From Tetranychus cinnabarinus (lineage: Eukaryota; Arthropoda; Arachnida; Trombidiformes; Tetranychidae): DNA of 64,000 bases. The notes below the pieces were generated by a model. That model was not told the DNA's origin and ran no database searches. It was given only the letters and a program-made list of their open reading frames with translations. Shown one piece after another: positions 43,542-54,926 of the stretch. The position numbers and the translations under genes are program-made. How positions within the stretch are numbered: position 1 is the first letter of the stretch; each line of letters opens with the position of its first letter. The DNA lies in NCBI GenBank assembly GCA_022266195.1, contig WHVY01000004.1:4543501-4607500 (forward strand), read 5' to 3'.

Positions 43542-44630
43542 ATGGATTTCCAACACAGACCTGGAGGGAAAACTGGTAGTGGTGGTGTTGCCAGTTGGTC
43601 TGAAACAAATAGAGAGAGGAGAGAAAGATTAAGGCAGTTAGCCTTAGAATCAATCGACTTACAAAAAGATCCATATTTTATGAAAAATCATCTTGGTTCT
43701 TATGAATGTAAATTGTGTCTAACTCTTCACAATAATGAAGGTTCTTACTTGGCCCATACTCAGGGTAAAAAACATCAAACAAATTTAGCTCGAAGACAGG
43801 CTAAAGATTCGAAAGATTCTCCAGCTTTACCAGCGCCTGCCAAACCAAGAACCGACATTAGAAAATTTGTAAAAATTGGAAGACCTGGTTACAGAGTTAC
43901 TAAACAGTTAGATCAAGAAACTGGACAACAATCTCTCTTATTTCAGGTAAATTCATTCATTTTGTTTTTCATGTGATACATTTCGAGTGGATGTGTCTAA
44001 TCATTCAATATTTTACTCTTTTATTTTTAGGTCGATTATCCTGAGATTACTGATGGAATAGTCCCCCGTCATCGATTTATGTCCGCTTATGAGCAAAAAA
44101 TTGAGCCTCCTGATAGACGTTGGCAATATGTTTTATTTGCTGCTGAACCATATGAAACTATAGGCTTTAAAGTTCCGAGTCGAGAAGTGGACAAAAGTGA
44201 AGATAAGTTTTGGACTCTTTGGAATAAAGATTCAAAACAATTTTTCCTCCAAGTAGCTTTTAAAGTTGAACCTGGTAATCAATCTATAATGGCTGCAGTA
44301 ATGGGACCCAATAAATCGAAAGACATGTCTAATAATCAGCCCTCTAAACCTTCAGGACCAAAGGAAAATTATAATGGCAACAGCTCGTTAGCCAAAAACA
44401 ATATGGCTAGACCATCTCGTGTCGAACCAGACTCTAACAACGCACCGACAAATAACCACGAGAACAACAAGACACCCGAACCTACAACCTCAGATGCTAA
44501 CTCTGATAACATTTCATCGAATACAAATGATAGCAATGGCAACGGTAACGGCTCCAACGATTCTGAAAATATTGAAACTGATGAGGCAGATGAAAATTCC
44601 ACCGACAGAATGCCAATGGAAGAATCTTAA
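43542..44630 (+). CDS. SF3A2: Splicing factor 3A subunit 2 (SF3a66)
   Basis: 334 residues from exons 43542-43946 and 44031-44630 (TTTCAG|GTAAAT; TTTTTAG|GTC), phase 0. It is a core subunit of the U2 snRNP SF3a complex. The N-terminus MDFQHRPGGKTGSGGVAS is nearly invariant in animals. A matrin-type C2H2 zinc finger follows (CKLCLTLHNNEGSYLAHTQG...H). Next come KIGRPGYRVTKQ, VDYPEI and the WQYVLFAAEPYETIGFKVPS region. The vertebrate Pro-rich C-terminal repeats are replaced by an Asn/Ser/Glu-rich acidic tail, so the protein is shorter than human (464). Confidence 0.96.
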
Positions 44631-44920
44631 CTTTCTAAAATATCTTCATTAAAATTTCAAATTATTATTACTTAACTTGTCTTATTCGCTCCGGTTTTGA
44701 TTGATATTTAAAGAAATGACGTTTTTTAAGGAAAATAGTGTTTTTAATGCTCAACACATTTTACATTATGTTTTCCAGAAATTCTCTTTAAAATGACTCT
44801 GGCGAAATATTAACAAAATATAGGGACAATACAATGCCAAAAACAACACACTTTACATATCGAGTTACATAATATTTTCATTTTTTTTGTCAATTTATTT
44901 TCTTTTCAAGAAGATTCAAC
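44631..44920. other. Convergent 3' flanks of SF3A2 and the secreted orphan
   Basis: Short AT-rich interval. A minus-strand AATAAA at 44894-44899 lies about 22 bp after the stop of the minus-strand gene. Confidence 0.5.
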
Positions 44921-45925
44921 TTAGAAAGATGGTTCTGGTGGTTCATTGAGCTCTAAAAAATCTCCACCATAACTTAGTGAAGGTTGATTTGAATATCTTG
45001 ATCCATGGAAACTACTTTTACTGACTTTGGAAACTTCATCACCAGCCGCTTCAGGTCTATCCTTTTTACTCTTTACACTCATCTTAACTTCGGTAACCTG
45101 CATGTAATTGTTTGCATCTTTTGGATCCCGATATACTAAAGTAGTTTTGGTTCCCCATGGTTTACCTTTCTCGTTTCGTCTTCCCATTAAAACCTGAACC
45201 ATTTTAACTTTTGGATCTTGTTCAGATTCACCATCGTCCTTGTAATCTGATGATCGCTCCAGCTTCTTGGGACTGCTTGGTTTGAAATCAAGATCACCGT
45301 TATCAAGAGAATCATCATCTATATCATCGTCAATTTCACTTTCACTGAAGCCCATTCGCATGAAAGGAGGCACTGAGGGTGGTGCATAACTGAAATAAGA
45401 TGCTGAAGCTACTTCACCAAGAGCCGGTTGAAAAGTGGCAAGCGTTGGATTTTCACTCGTTCCACTTGTTGATGATTTGAAAGCTTCCTCAAAGTGTTTA
45501 ATACTTAATCCAGGATCACTCGAATTTTCGTTAAGGGCTCCATTTGTGTAGCTGAAAAACTTAGGTAGCGCTTGTCGAGCAAGTTCATGGTCAGCGAAAT
45601 TGTCAGATCCATTTGCCACGATTGTTTCTTGTTTATCTTCATTTACATTTGCTCTGAATGAGTCCTGTGGCTCTTGATGGTTAGTTGAATAGGAAAATTC
45701 GAACACTTGACCTTTATTGAACGCATCATTGCCTTGTGACTTGTCCTGGGCTCCTTCTTTGGATTGACTTCCATGGTTTCCATTTCCAGTAACCAGAGGA
45801 GTAAATGAATTTGTATTTTGATTATTAGCTGATGAAGCTTGTTCTGCTTTTGGCTGTTTGTTTGTAGGTGCTGCAATGTTTGCAGACAAAATTGAGAGAA
45901 AAATTAAGAGGAAAATGTGATTCAT
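44921..45925 (-). CDS. Predicted secreted, low-complexity acidic protein (orphan)
   Basis: 334 residues. The ATG at 45925 lies directly after a good acceptor (TTTTTTACAG), so a 5' UTR exon is likely upstream. The N-terminus MNHIFLLIFLSILSANIAAP is a clear signal peptide, with cleavage likely after ANIA. The mature part is rich in Ser, Asn, Asp, Glu and Gln, essentially Cys-free, with an acidic segment SEIDDDIDDDSLDNGDLD. Near the C-terminus a more ordered basic stretch (VQVLMGRRNEKGKPWGTK, then VYRDPKDANNYMQVTEVKM) may be the conserved part. The family is not recognised. An extracellular matrix, cuticle or silk-associated role is possible but unsupported. Confidence 0.7.
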   Translation of the reverse strand: MNHIFLLIFLSILSANIAAPTNKQPKAEQASSANNQNTNSFTPLVTGNGNHGSQSKEGAQDKSQGNDAFNKGQVFEFSYSTNHQEPQDSFRANVNEDKQETIVANGSDNFADHELARQALPKFFSYTNGALNENSSDPGLSIKHFEEAFKSSTSGTSENPTLATFQPALGEVASASYFSYAPPSVPPFMRMGFSESEIDDDIDDDSLDNGDLDFKPSSPKKLERSSDYKDDGESEQDPKVKMVQVLMGRRNEKGKPWGTKTTLVYRDPKDANNYMQVTEVKMSVKSKKDRPEAAGDEVSKVSKSSFHGSRYSNQPSLSYGGDFLELNEPPEPSF

Positions 45926-46648
45926 CTGTAAAAAAGACAATAAAAATAGAGAATCAGAAAGATCAGAATAGAATCAGATTCGTAAAAGACAATATTTTTG
46001 TGATTTTCAACTTTCAATCTTACTTTCGTCTCAATACATTTTTTATTGTGTGAATAATATTTAGATACAGTTAGGATAAAACTAATTTGTTACTTAAGCT
46101 TTAAATATTAAAAAAGATATCAAATAATGAAAGGTACAGCTAATTCGATAACAAGGATTTAATTAAAGTGAAACAATGAAATAAACATAATTGTAAAACA
46201 ACCCATTTAACTTCCTTATCTTTTTCATTTTGTGCATTTAGTGTATAATAATTTATATTGGAGTCAATTTTCATCTTTTGATTTAAGTTTACCAGCCTTT
46301 AACGATTGGACGGTTCTACAATTATAACATTTACCTCATTTGAACCCGGTAATTGAATGGGATAACAAACTCGACGACATTTTGTAGGTGATAGTAATCG
46401 AATTGATTGCTTGTTAACAAAATGTCGCATAATAATTTATTTTTAATCAGTGTAATTGGTTATAACTGCTAAAATAATAGACAGCGTAAAATAATGAATT
46501 ATAAATGAACTAGTTCATGCTTAAGCACTGAAATCATGCAAATGATAATTGATAATTGACAAATTATTATAATCTGCATCAGAAATTTGCTCTAAATTCA
46601 GAATTAATTTTCCCATGGAAGAGATCGTTAATATTATTCTTCGCTCCT
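45926..46648. other. 5' flank of the secreted orphan / upstream of SNRPF-B
   Basis: AT-rich. It should hold the leader exon and promoter of the minus-strand gene. No further coding exon was recognised. Confidence 0.45.
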
Positions 46649-47217
46649 AGATGGAGTTAATAGATACTAGAGAAATGTTTACATTGTTTTGATTACCGGG
46701 TTTTGGTAAAAAAGTGCATGCTACTTCAGTATTATATTCAATTTAAATTACATTTAATCTAGTAATACCTATTTGTGTGTCCACTATTAACGCTAATTAT
46801 ATATTAAAATGGCTTCTTCATTAATGCCTTTGAATCCTAAACCATTTCTTAATGGTTTAACTGGTAAGGCAGTTGTTGTCAAACTGAAATGGGGTATGGA
46901 ATATAAAGGTTACCTTGTTAGTACCGACAACTATATGAATTTACAGGTAAGTCTAACTGTTATGTACTTATTTATTGATTATTTTACTCATTAGATAATC
47001 TAAGAATAAAATTCTATTATTTTTCATTACCAATTAATCGTTTAAAAATTATATCTTTTGATAGTTGGCCAATGCAGAGGAATTTGTTGGTGGTAACTTT
47101 GTTGGAAATATTGGTGAAATTTTGATTCGATGTAACAATGTACTATACGTAAAAGGGGTCGAAGAAGAAGAAGAAGAAGATGGAGAAATGAGAGAATAAC
47201 AAGAAAGCGAAAATCAA
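46649..47217 (+). repeat. Segmental duplication, copy B (SNRPF unit)
   Basis: Counterpart of 42375-42949. Both promoters share the segment from GATACTAGAGAAATG to ATTACCGGGTTTT. Similarity ends just after the stop codon. Confidence 0.9.
46809..47199 (+). CDS. SNRPF: Small nuclear ribonucleoprotein F (SmF), copy B
   Basis: 90 residues from exons 46809-46946 and 47065-47199, with the same splice sites and exon lengths (138 and 135 bp) as copy A. Coding differences noted are silent (GTA/GTT Val, GAC/GAT Asp, GGG/GGA Gly), while the intron carries small indels, so the protein is under purifying selection. The 3' flank differs entirely from copy A, which may give different RNA stability or expression. 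Both copies flank SF3A2 and the secreted orphan. Confidence 0.95.
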
Positions 47218-50200
47218 GCATCCAAGCTCTGTGATGTTTCAAGATGTCCAAATGGCATAGACTAATTTGCAGCAGTCAGAAAATGGCAACCTTTTTGATA
47301 TATCCATCGAAAAATTTCTTGTCATGTATCTATTTTGTATTTTTTTAAAAAAATTAACGATCAAATGTTCAAAATTATCAAACTGAATATACATTAAATA
47401 CAAATAACTTAACTCATCGCGTTATTGAAATGCCAAGATAGGTTAGCAGATTAAGCGAAACGATATTTAGTGTCTCTTGTACATAACCCTCTAGATGTAC
47501 ATAACCTTCTGTACCTTCGCAAACTGTAACAATGAGTATCGGTCAAAGTAGAGTGACTTTTTGTTTATATCATCTGTGAATCTAATGTCCAACGCACGAA
47601 ACCACGATGACAATGAACATTTTGCATTCACACAATATTATTTCAATAAGATATCCATCGGACACAAGTTTCACCGCATAACTTCACCAATAAAAAATCA
47701 ACTTTTACTCTAACATTTACTTTAACACAGTTACAAATTGTTTTAAAATAATGGAAAACAAACTTACTTTGTAAATATTAAACATTTGAATTCGAATGAG
47801 AATCCGATGGAAACAAAATCAAAGAGATGAAACTAGAGAAGGCAAAGGTGAGGAAGTAAACAAATCAAATAAATAACATAAACAACGACAACTTTTTTGT
47901 TTCTCAACAAATTGTTGAGAGAGTGAAATGCGAGCGTTTGAATGAAACGCTGATGATAATGATGGCTATGATGATGATAATGGAGAAAATTGACTGCTTT
48001 GAATGAATTATGTTGAGATTTTACACTTCCGTACCAAATGAAACTAATCAAGGTATTAAGTTAACAGCAATTTTTGTTTCTGTTTCACAAATATTAATAG
48101 CAAAATAAAATCAACAATAACTGGTCTAATTAGATTATGATTATTGTAACTATTTACTGGGTAAACCAAGTGAATCACTTATTTGCCAAAAAAGAGTCAA
48201 CTTGAGTCAACAGAACTGAATTCAGACAGATAGAAAGTAAACAAAAATAATCCCAATAATCTTAATAATTAGACACTCTTCAGTAAACTCTGAGTAACAT
48301 TAACGTTGAATCAAGATTTGATTTTAAACTGACAACTGACAAAAAAATGGAGTCACAAGATAAGTTGAGTTTGAGTAACAAATGATTACAAAGTATAAAC
48401 AGATTAATCGAACTACAGAATAGGTGAAATTAAGAGTAAAATAATAATGATGGTGATTATGATTAAAATAATTGTTTATTGTAAATCAAACCAGCAATTC
48501 AGTTGAGACGCAGACTCAACGTTTTAACCTCTTACCAGCCATAGCTTAACCTTTGTTACCAACTAAGCAACACTTTCATTGTTTTACGCTTTTAATATTG
48601 AATCTAAAAACACTGTTTTTCTTCATCAACTTTGATTGTAATAATAATGCTAATAATAATCCAGCTGATTGAGAAATTAAATTTCATTTAACTCAATTGT
48701 GATTGCAAAAAATTCATCGATTGTTGGTTTCTTTTTTTCTTATGTTTTTTGTTTCTACCTTTTTTATGCTCCGAGTGTCAACTTACTCATTGGTTCAATT
48801 TCAGATTTCAATTTAAGATTCTTGTTAAGGCCTGTTGATTCAGCAATTAATCAAATCAAGATTATGAAACATTGACACATAATTTGTCTCAATTAAAATG
48901 GTTAAACTGAATAAGTTCAATTGGGCCTAATCAAACGAGAAAACCAATTTCAAATAAGACCGATTAAGTTACCAGATTTTTGAGTAAACCTTTTTCTGGT
49001 TTACAATTACAAGCTATTAATACATCAAGCTTTTGTCAAAGCAATTGTTTAACCTTTTGAATCAACTGTAGACGTTAAACCGCATGAGTTGACTTTCTGG
49101 TATTTTGGTGCCTTTTCTGGTTCAAACTTTCCATTCTGGTAAAAAAAGCGTAATAAGTGTCACTCACATTAACATTGAAATCTGGTTCAAAGATTTACTC
49201 ACCAACCAATTTGTCAATTTTTAAATCAAGGTTAATCTCAATTGTGAAATGACCACAATTAATCTATTGTACTTTAACCAAATCTTAAATCAGCTTAAAG
49301 ATAAAACCAGAAATCAAAAGAAACCCAAATAAATCATAATATTAATAAAATGAACCGGTCTAATGGTTAACAATAGCCATTACCAATTTAATGATCATGT
49401 TTACATGAAAATGGACCTTGATGTTAACAATGATATAAATGATTGGCAATTTATTCAATTGTTAACCAACAATTGGTTCAATCCAAAGTCTTGACTCTCA
49501 TCAATTTGCTTATGTTAATGTAAATATGAAATGAGGAAAAATATTACAAGAAAATATATTCAAAAATGAAAATTCTCATAGGAATTTATGATAACTTCAA
49601 AGTTCAGAGGAAAATCATTTTTTGTTATCAAAAAAACATGACACTTTAACTTCTTCTATTCAATGTTTTCTCATCTGAAAACTTGTTGAATACATATTAC
49701 ATTCATGATAAATATAAATGTTATATGATTTGAATGTAAAATGTGAATTTCAATAACAACATCGCAATAAGTTTGCCTTTTTCATATCTTAAATTGATCC
49801 AGAAGTGAAATTTAATTCAGACAAAAGTTGAATAAATTTGCTTGGAATGAGCTTTAATGGGTGAAATGTTTAATTTCAATTGTTAGACTTGTAAGAATCA
49901 AAATTAAAAACAAAATGATAATAAAACAACGAAATGATTAAAACAGCTTTTTTAATTTTGAAATATTTTTTGCCAAAAAAGCTCAACTGGAATCAGTCAA
50001 TTGTAACTGAACAAATTAAAAATATTGAACAAAAACTAAGTGATGAAAATGAAATGTCTTTTTATATCAAAAAAGTGTCAACTCTAGTGAAATCAAAGAG
50101 TTAATTTGATTGTCCTTATTTAACCTTAAATTCAATATCAATAGATATTGAAGTTACTTTTTGATCATTTAGATGTAAATGATTTTTTGTGATTTCAACT

Positions 50201-50880
50201 TTTCTTTCATTTCTATTTCCATATTATCTTTACTTTCATCATGGAGTTCAATATGGCTGAACTTGTCAAAGAGCTTTTACATGGTTAATCATATTTCCAT
50301 TTTTATTTACCGTTTTATTTATCACACATTTGACTTCAAGTTTGGCTTTATTGATGATTGATGATGATCATTGTTTGACTGTTGAATCAGTTTCGGTCAG
50401 TTTGCTATTATAAATTATAATAGCAAAGATTACAAGTTACAGCAAAAAAGTCGAGGAAAAAAAGCTGCAAAAATGATTGATATTCATGATTATTTCACTT
50501 GATTTTGCATAACCTAAACTGGGTAAAAACATTTGAAAAATAAGTCCTCAAGTTAACCTGAAAATTATGATGTCAACCACAAAAGTGCTCAGGCTTTTCT
50601 GCCCAATCTAATGTCAAATTTTCAAAAGCCAAAGACTTTACCTTTGAGACAAACTTAATGATCCATATTATATCCATTTATATGATGAATCGGATTCTAG
50701 TAAAGCTTTGCTTTCAAAACAAAAGAATGAAGACAAAACTTGAAAACTTCGAATGATTTCAATAAAAATGAAAATGATTACTTTTATTTAAAACTATCAA
50801 ACAAAATGATGCTTGAAATTATGAATAAAATAGTTTTAAAAACATTTTGTCGATCTTTTCTGATCATGATTTAAGAAACT
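47218..50880. other. Non-coding region before the tandem array
   Basis: About 3.7 kb, AT-rich. No credible exon, RNA gene or complete repeat was found. ATG/ATC triplet runs occur around 47945-47985. Short ORFs here are low-complexity and were not called. Confidence 0.55.
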
Positions 50881-51057
50881 TTTGAATTTTTTTGTTAATG
50901 AAATAATTAAATGTTGCGCTTCAACGATTGGAGCGTCATCTAACTTGAGGTCAGTTAATTACATTTGTCGTCAACTAAAGTTGCAGTTGCTCAAGTTCGG
51001 AGTCTTATTTATCGTTAATCGTTTAATTTCCTTAACATTTTTTAAATTGACCACAAA

Positions 51058-53471
51058 ATGGATTCCGGTAAGTGTCAAACCTTGTTGATACCTTTACCTT
51101 GCGGATTAGTTGATCAATCGAATATCGTTCTCGATTTTTCGTCTCAACTTCTAATCACAAAAGCAAACAGACGACTTTCAATAATACAGCATGTAGCGAA
51201 TAACTTGGGACTTTACGTTTCTCTTTCGTTTGTCTCTTGATTTATGATAAAAAGTTAATCGAGTTCAAGTTAGTTAATTATTCTCTGTTTTGACATTCCT
51301 CAGTTCAGTTTTCAATCTAATGAAATTAATTTCTAAACACTTCAACTGCGACGCAATTAGAAATTATAACTAGGTCAGACGATCGATCGGCAATATCGGA
51401 GCGTGTTTTGCAAAAAATGGTATCTACACCTTCGAATTTGTTTTGTATATGTCTAGATATTCCGCTGAAAAATCTGCAATCAAACAGCGGCCGAAATTTG
51501 CAGTGTATCAGTATAAATCATTCGAAAGCAAAAAAGATCCTAAGTGAAATACAGACAAAAAATGGCCAGAGATGCATAGCATGTTCAACTTTCCACTTCC
51601 AATCCTTTTAAAATCAATCATGATCATGATGAATCATGCTTCAAGGATCATGAATTCACAAATGGAATTTTCAGCTCAATACAGGGTGTTAAGAAAGTTT
51701 GTGTGAGGGGCGAAATATCTGCTTTCTAACCATATCAAAAAATGTATAATGCGCAAGGGAAATGATTTTTCCACTCAAACGAACGATCTTAACACCCCGT
51801 AAACTTTGACTCAAAATCGATGAAAAGACTTTCTTTCACCGTCGAAACGTCTCTTACAATCGAGAAGAATTCAAGTTTTTAAGAATCAAACAGGTATTCA
51901 AGCTAGTATGTCATCGAATATCTTTAGCACATTGAAGTCACGCATATAACTGCAATTCACGATTGAAAGCGAAATTTCCTAAATAGTCATAAGACTCAAC
52001 TATGCTACAATAACAGCTTACTTTTATTGAATAGACAAATATAATTAATTATGAAATTGCAAGAAATTATTTACTTCCTAATTAAATAATGAATAATTGA
52101 TGAAACTTTTGAAATATCCTTTTCATTTAAAATTGTTTCAAATTGTTGTGAATGCGGTTTCGAATGAGTATGTTAAGCATACGATTCAGCGACATGGCAA
52201 GTATTCAATGTGAAAAAATTTTGAAATTCTTTCAATCAACCAACAAAACTTTATAATGAACGTTTTGGATAAACCAATGAAATAGTGTCATATCAACCAT
52301 TACTGTAAGCTAAAGTGCCTATGCTTGGAATTTATAATTTTCACTAAAACGAAAGTTTTTTGCCTTAAGTCACCCGCCAGATACTACAACACTGGTGAAA
52401 TCGCTTATTTCTTGCTCGATGTAGTTCTGGCTTTAAGCTTTTTTTGAGTTTTAACACATTTTATTATGTTTTAAGCTATATCCCGATAACTGCATGGTGA
52501 ATTACGATGATATTCTTCGAAGTTAATGCAAAGGACTCAAAATTCTTTTTGAGACCTTCAAATGACCTCTAAAGGTCAAAATTCAAATTTCCGACAAATG
52601 ACCTTGAATGACCTTGAAATTTTTTCAGATATTTATTGAGTCCTTTGAAGTTTTTATACCAAGTAGCGATCAGATCGCGTGAGTATCTTCATAGATAATG
52701 CGGTGAACGTAAAAATTTGAAGTGAAATTTTTTGTCGGTAACCTGAGTTATAATCTCCACTTCGTTTCACTACGCTCCGATAATAATTATATTTTAAATT
52801 ATATTTTAATGTCTTCACAACTTATCTTATTTTTAAACAGATCTTACCAAATATTGCTTTTTCGATTTGCAACGTTTCCTCGTCGATAGAAATGGTGTTA
52901 AAAATAATATTAAAACTGAACCTACTGATGAAGATCCAAAAGGTGAATATTATAATGATGAATAAATCAAGAAATAGTGAGTTTACAGCTTTTAGTGTTA
53001 TGTTTTTTTTTCTCCACAGTCTCCCCTTTTGAATTTATTTGTGCAATAATGGCTCATCCAGACTTCGAAGCTCAAGTTTTAGGTAAAACACCTGATTGGG
53101 TTTGTAAAAAGTACAAAATTGATCAAGGAGACACTTTCACAAGAATAGTTGATCATGTTCCAGCCACAGCAGATCGCAGAGATCTGTATGTTTGTTCAAC
53201 GATTGGTAGAGCAATAATTGGTAGTGAGACTGTTAAAATGTTGAAAAGTATGGGAATTCCAGAGGTCACCAAAGAAGAATTTCCAGAGAAGGAGACTGAA
53301 GCTCGAGTATTCTTGTCGGGTGGACCCAATCCGAGTACTCATTCAACTATCGAAAATGAAAAAATTATGAAGAGAGAAATGAGAAAAAAAGAAAGAGAGA
53401 TGGAAAGAAAAACGATGAAAAGAAGAATTATGACGAGAAAAACGGCTGAAAGAGAAAAGAGGAAAAGATAA
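51058..53471 (+). CDS. Array gene copy 1 (type II, no zinc finger)
   Basis: 187 residues from exons 51058-51067 (MDS plus one base), 52841-52942 and 53020-53471. Intron 1 is 1.77 kb, enlarged by a MITE and other sequence. Exon 2 encodes DLTKYCFFDLQRFLVDRN and then NIKTEPTDED, a SUMO-consensus (I-K-T-E) acidic segment. Exon 3 has the array's novel domain (FEFICAIMAHPD, KTPDWVCKKYKIDQGDTF, GRAIIG, ending GGPNPST), then a basic Arg/Lys/Glu/Met-rich helix. A stop follows EREKRKR. Remains of the zinc finger lie downstream out of frame (53490-53780). The family is not recognised; a nuclear role is suggested by the basic segment and the zinc finger of its paralogs. Confidence 0.65.
51682..51799. mobile_element. 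Mariner-like MITE
   Basis: 118 bp with 13-bp terminal inverted repeats, CAGGGTGTTAAGA and TCTTAACACCCCG (one mismatch), flanked on both sides by TA, the Tc1/mariner target duplication. It has no coding capacity and lies inside intron 1 of array copy 1. Confidence 0.8.
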
Positions 53472-53489
53472 ATTGTGGAAAGCGAAACG

Positions 53490-53780
53490 ATGGAAAGTCC
53501 TATTTTTGTATTTAAATGTACCTTTTGTGCGCGTCAGTTTGAAGAATCATGTCTTTGGAACAAGATCCGAATTTTTGGGAAAACTATGTCTGCGAATTCA
53601 TTGTCATAAACTTTTGTTACAAAATGGATTAATCGAGAAATACAAGGATGACGTTCTCACGAGAAGATACAATGCGATACATCTCCCCTGTCCGTGTCCT
53701 AGAAAGCAAATCTGGGCAAAGGTTACCTGTAAAGATCTAAAGTTGATTCCAAAGGAAAATTTGACATTAAAAAGCTAAAA
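53490..53780 (+). pseudogene. Zinc-finger relic after copy 1
   Basis: Corresponds to the C-terminal finger of type I copies. The CTFC half and the LKNHVFGTR half are in different frames because the segment between them has a deletion. The same deletion is seen after copies 3 and 6. Confidence 0.7.
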
Positions 53781-53935
53781 AACGGTCGAAATTTTTCACG
53801 GAAATGCCAACTTGAAAAAAATTTATTCGAAACTATCAAACAAAATGAGGCTTGAAATTATGAATAAAATAGTTTTAAAAATACAAGTGGAACCTGAGAT
53901 CATTACTGATCGTATTTTTCACTGAATACGGGACT

Positions 53936-54256
53936 GGTTTTTTCCCACCACATCCACCGAATCATCACATTTCAAAGAGACTTTTCTCAACAAAATTGTC
54001 CACCAATTTCATCCACCACTTTAGAGTGGCTTTTTCCCCACATTTTCAAACAATTATTAAAGATTATCCACCATCCAAATCCTACTGAATTTCGACTACT
54101 TTTGGGATATGATGGTGGAAAAAAGCCACTCTAAAGTGGTGGACAATTTTGTTTAGAAAAGTCTATTTAAAAAGTGATGTTTGATTTGGTTGATTTGGTG
54201 GATGTGTTGGATTTAGTGATGGATAAAGTGGTGAATGTGATGGAAAAAAGCTACTA
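53936..54256. mobile_element. Fold-back (palindromic) element, copy 1
   Basis: About 320 bp that folds on itself. Outer arms TTTTTTCCCACCACATCCAC near 53936 and GGTGGATGTGTTGG near 54198. Inner arms CTTTTCTCAACAAAATTGTC against GACAATTTTGTTTAGAAAAG, and CCACTTTAGAGTGGC against GCCACTCTAAAGTGG. No ORF. Confidence 0.75.
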
Positions 54257-54926
54257 AGTACAATAAATTCAATATTTAAATACTCAAATTGTTCTAAAAT
54301 AAAATCTGGTTATACAGCTGAACAAAATGAAATATTTCCGTACAGTTAAGGTACCATATTTTTCACTCAACTATTTACTCGAAAGACAGTTTCACTTATC
54401 CTTCTAATCCTAATCTAATCCTTCTAACAATAAACCACCAACCTGAATAACCAAAAAGTTTTTCCCCCAAGTCAATAGTTCAAGGTACGGATTCTGCATT
54501 TTTCCTACCCTGTTTGAACGCTAATTTCTCAGTAACCTGAATTCCGAGAAAGTTCGAACTATTTTTCACGTTTGTAGTTTAATGATGGCTTTCATCTTAT
54601 GTGGAAATTTTCTTTGAAACCCGTTTAGTTTGCCCTCAATCTTCCAGCGAAAAATTCCATAGTTTGACTTTATATATTGCATGTATAAATATAGATTTTA
54701 CTAATCACTTCTGATCATGATTTAAGAAAATTTTGATTTTTTTGTAAATGAAATAATTAAATATTGCGCTTCAACGATTGAAGCGTCATCTAACTTGAGG
54801 TCAGTTAATCACGTTGTTCGTCAACTAAAGTTGCAGCTGCTAAAGTTCGGAGTCTTATTTATCGTTGATCCTTTAATTTCCTTATTATTTTTTAAATTAA
54901 CAGTATTTTTCAAAATCGACCACGAA

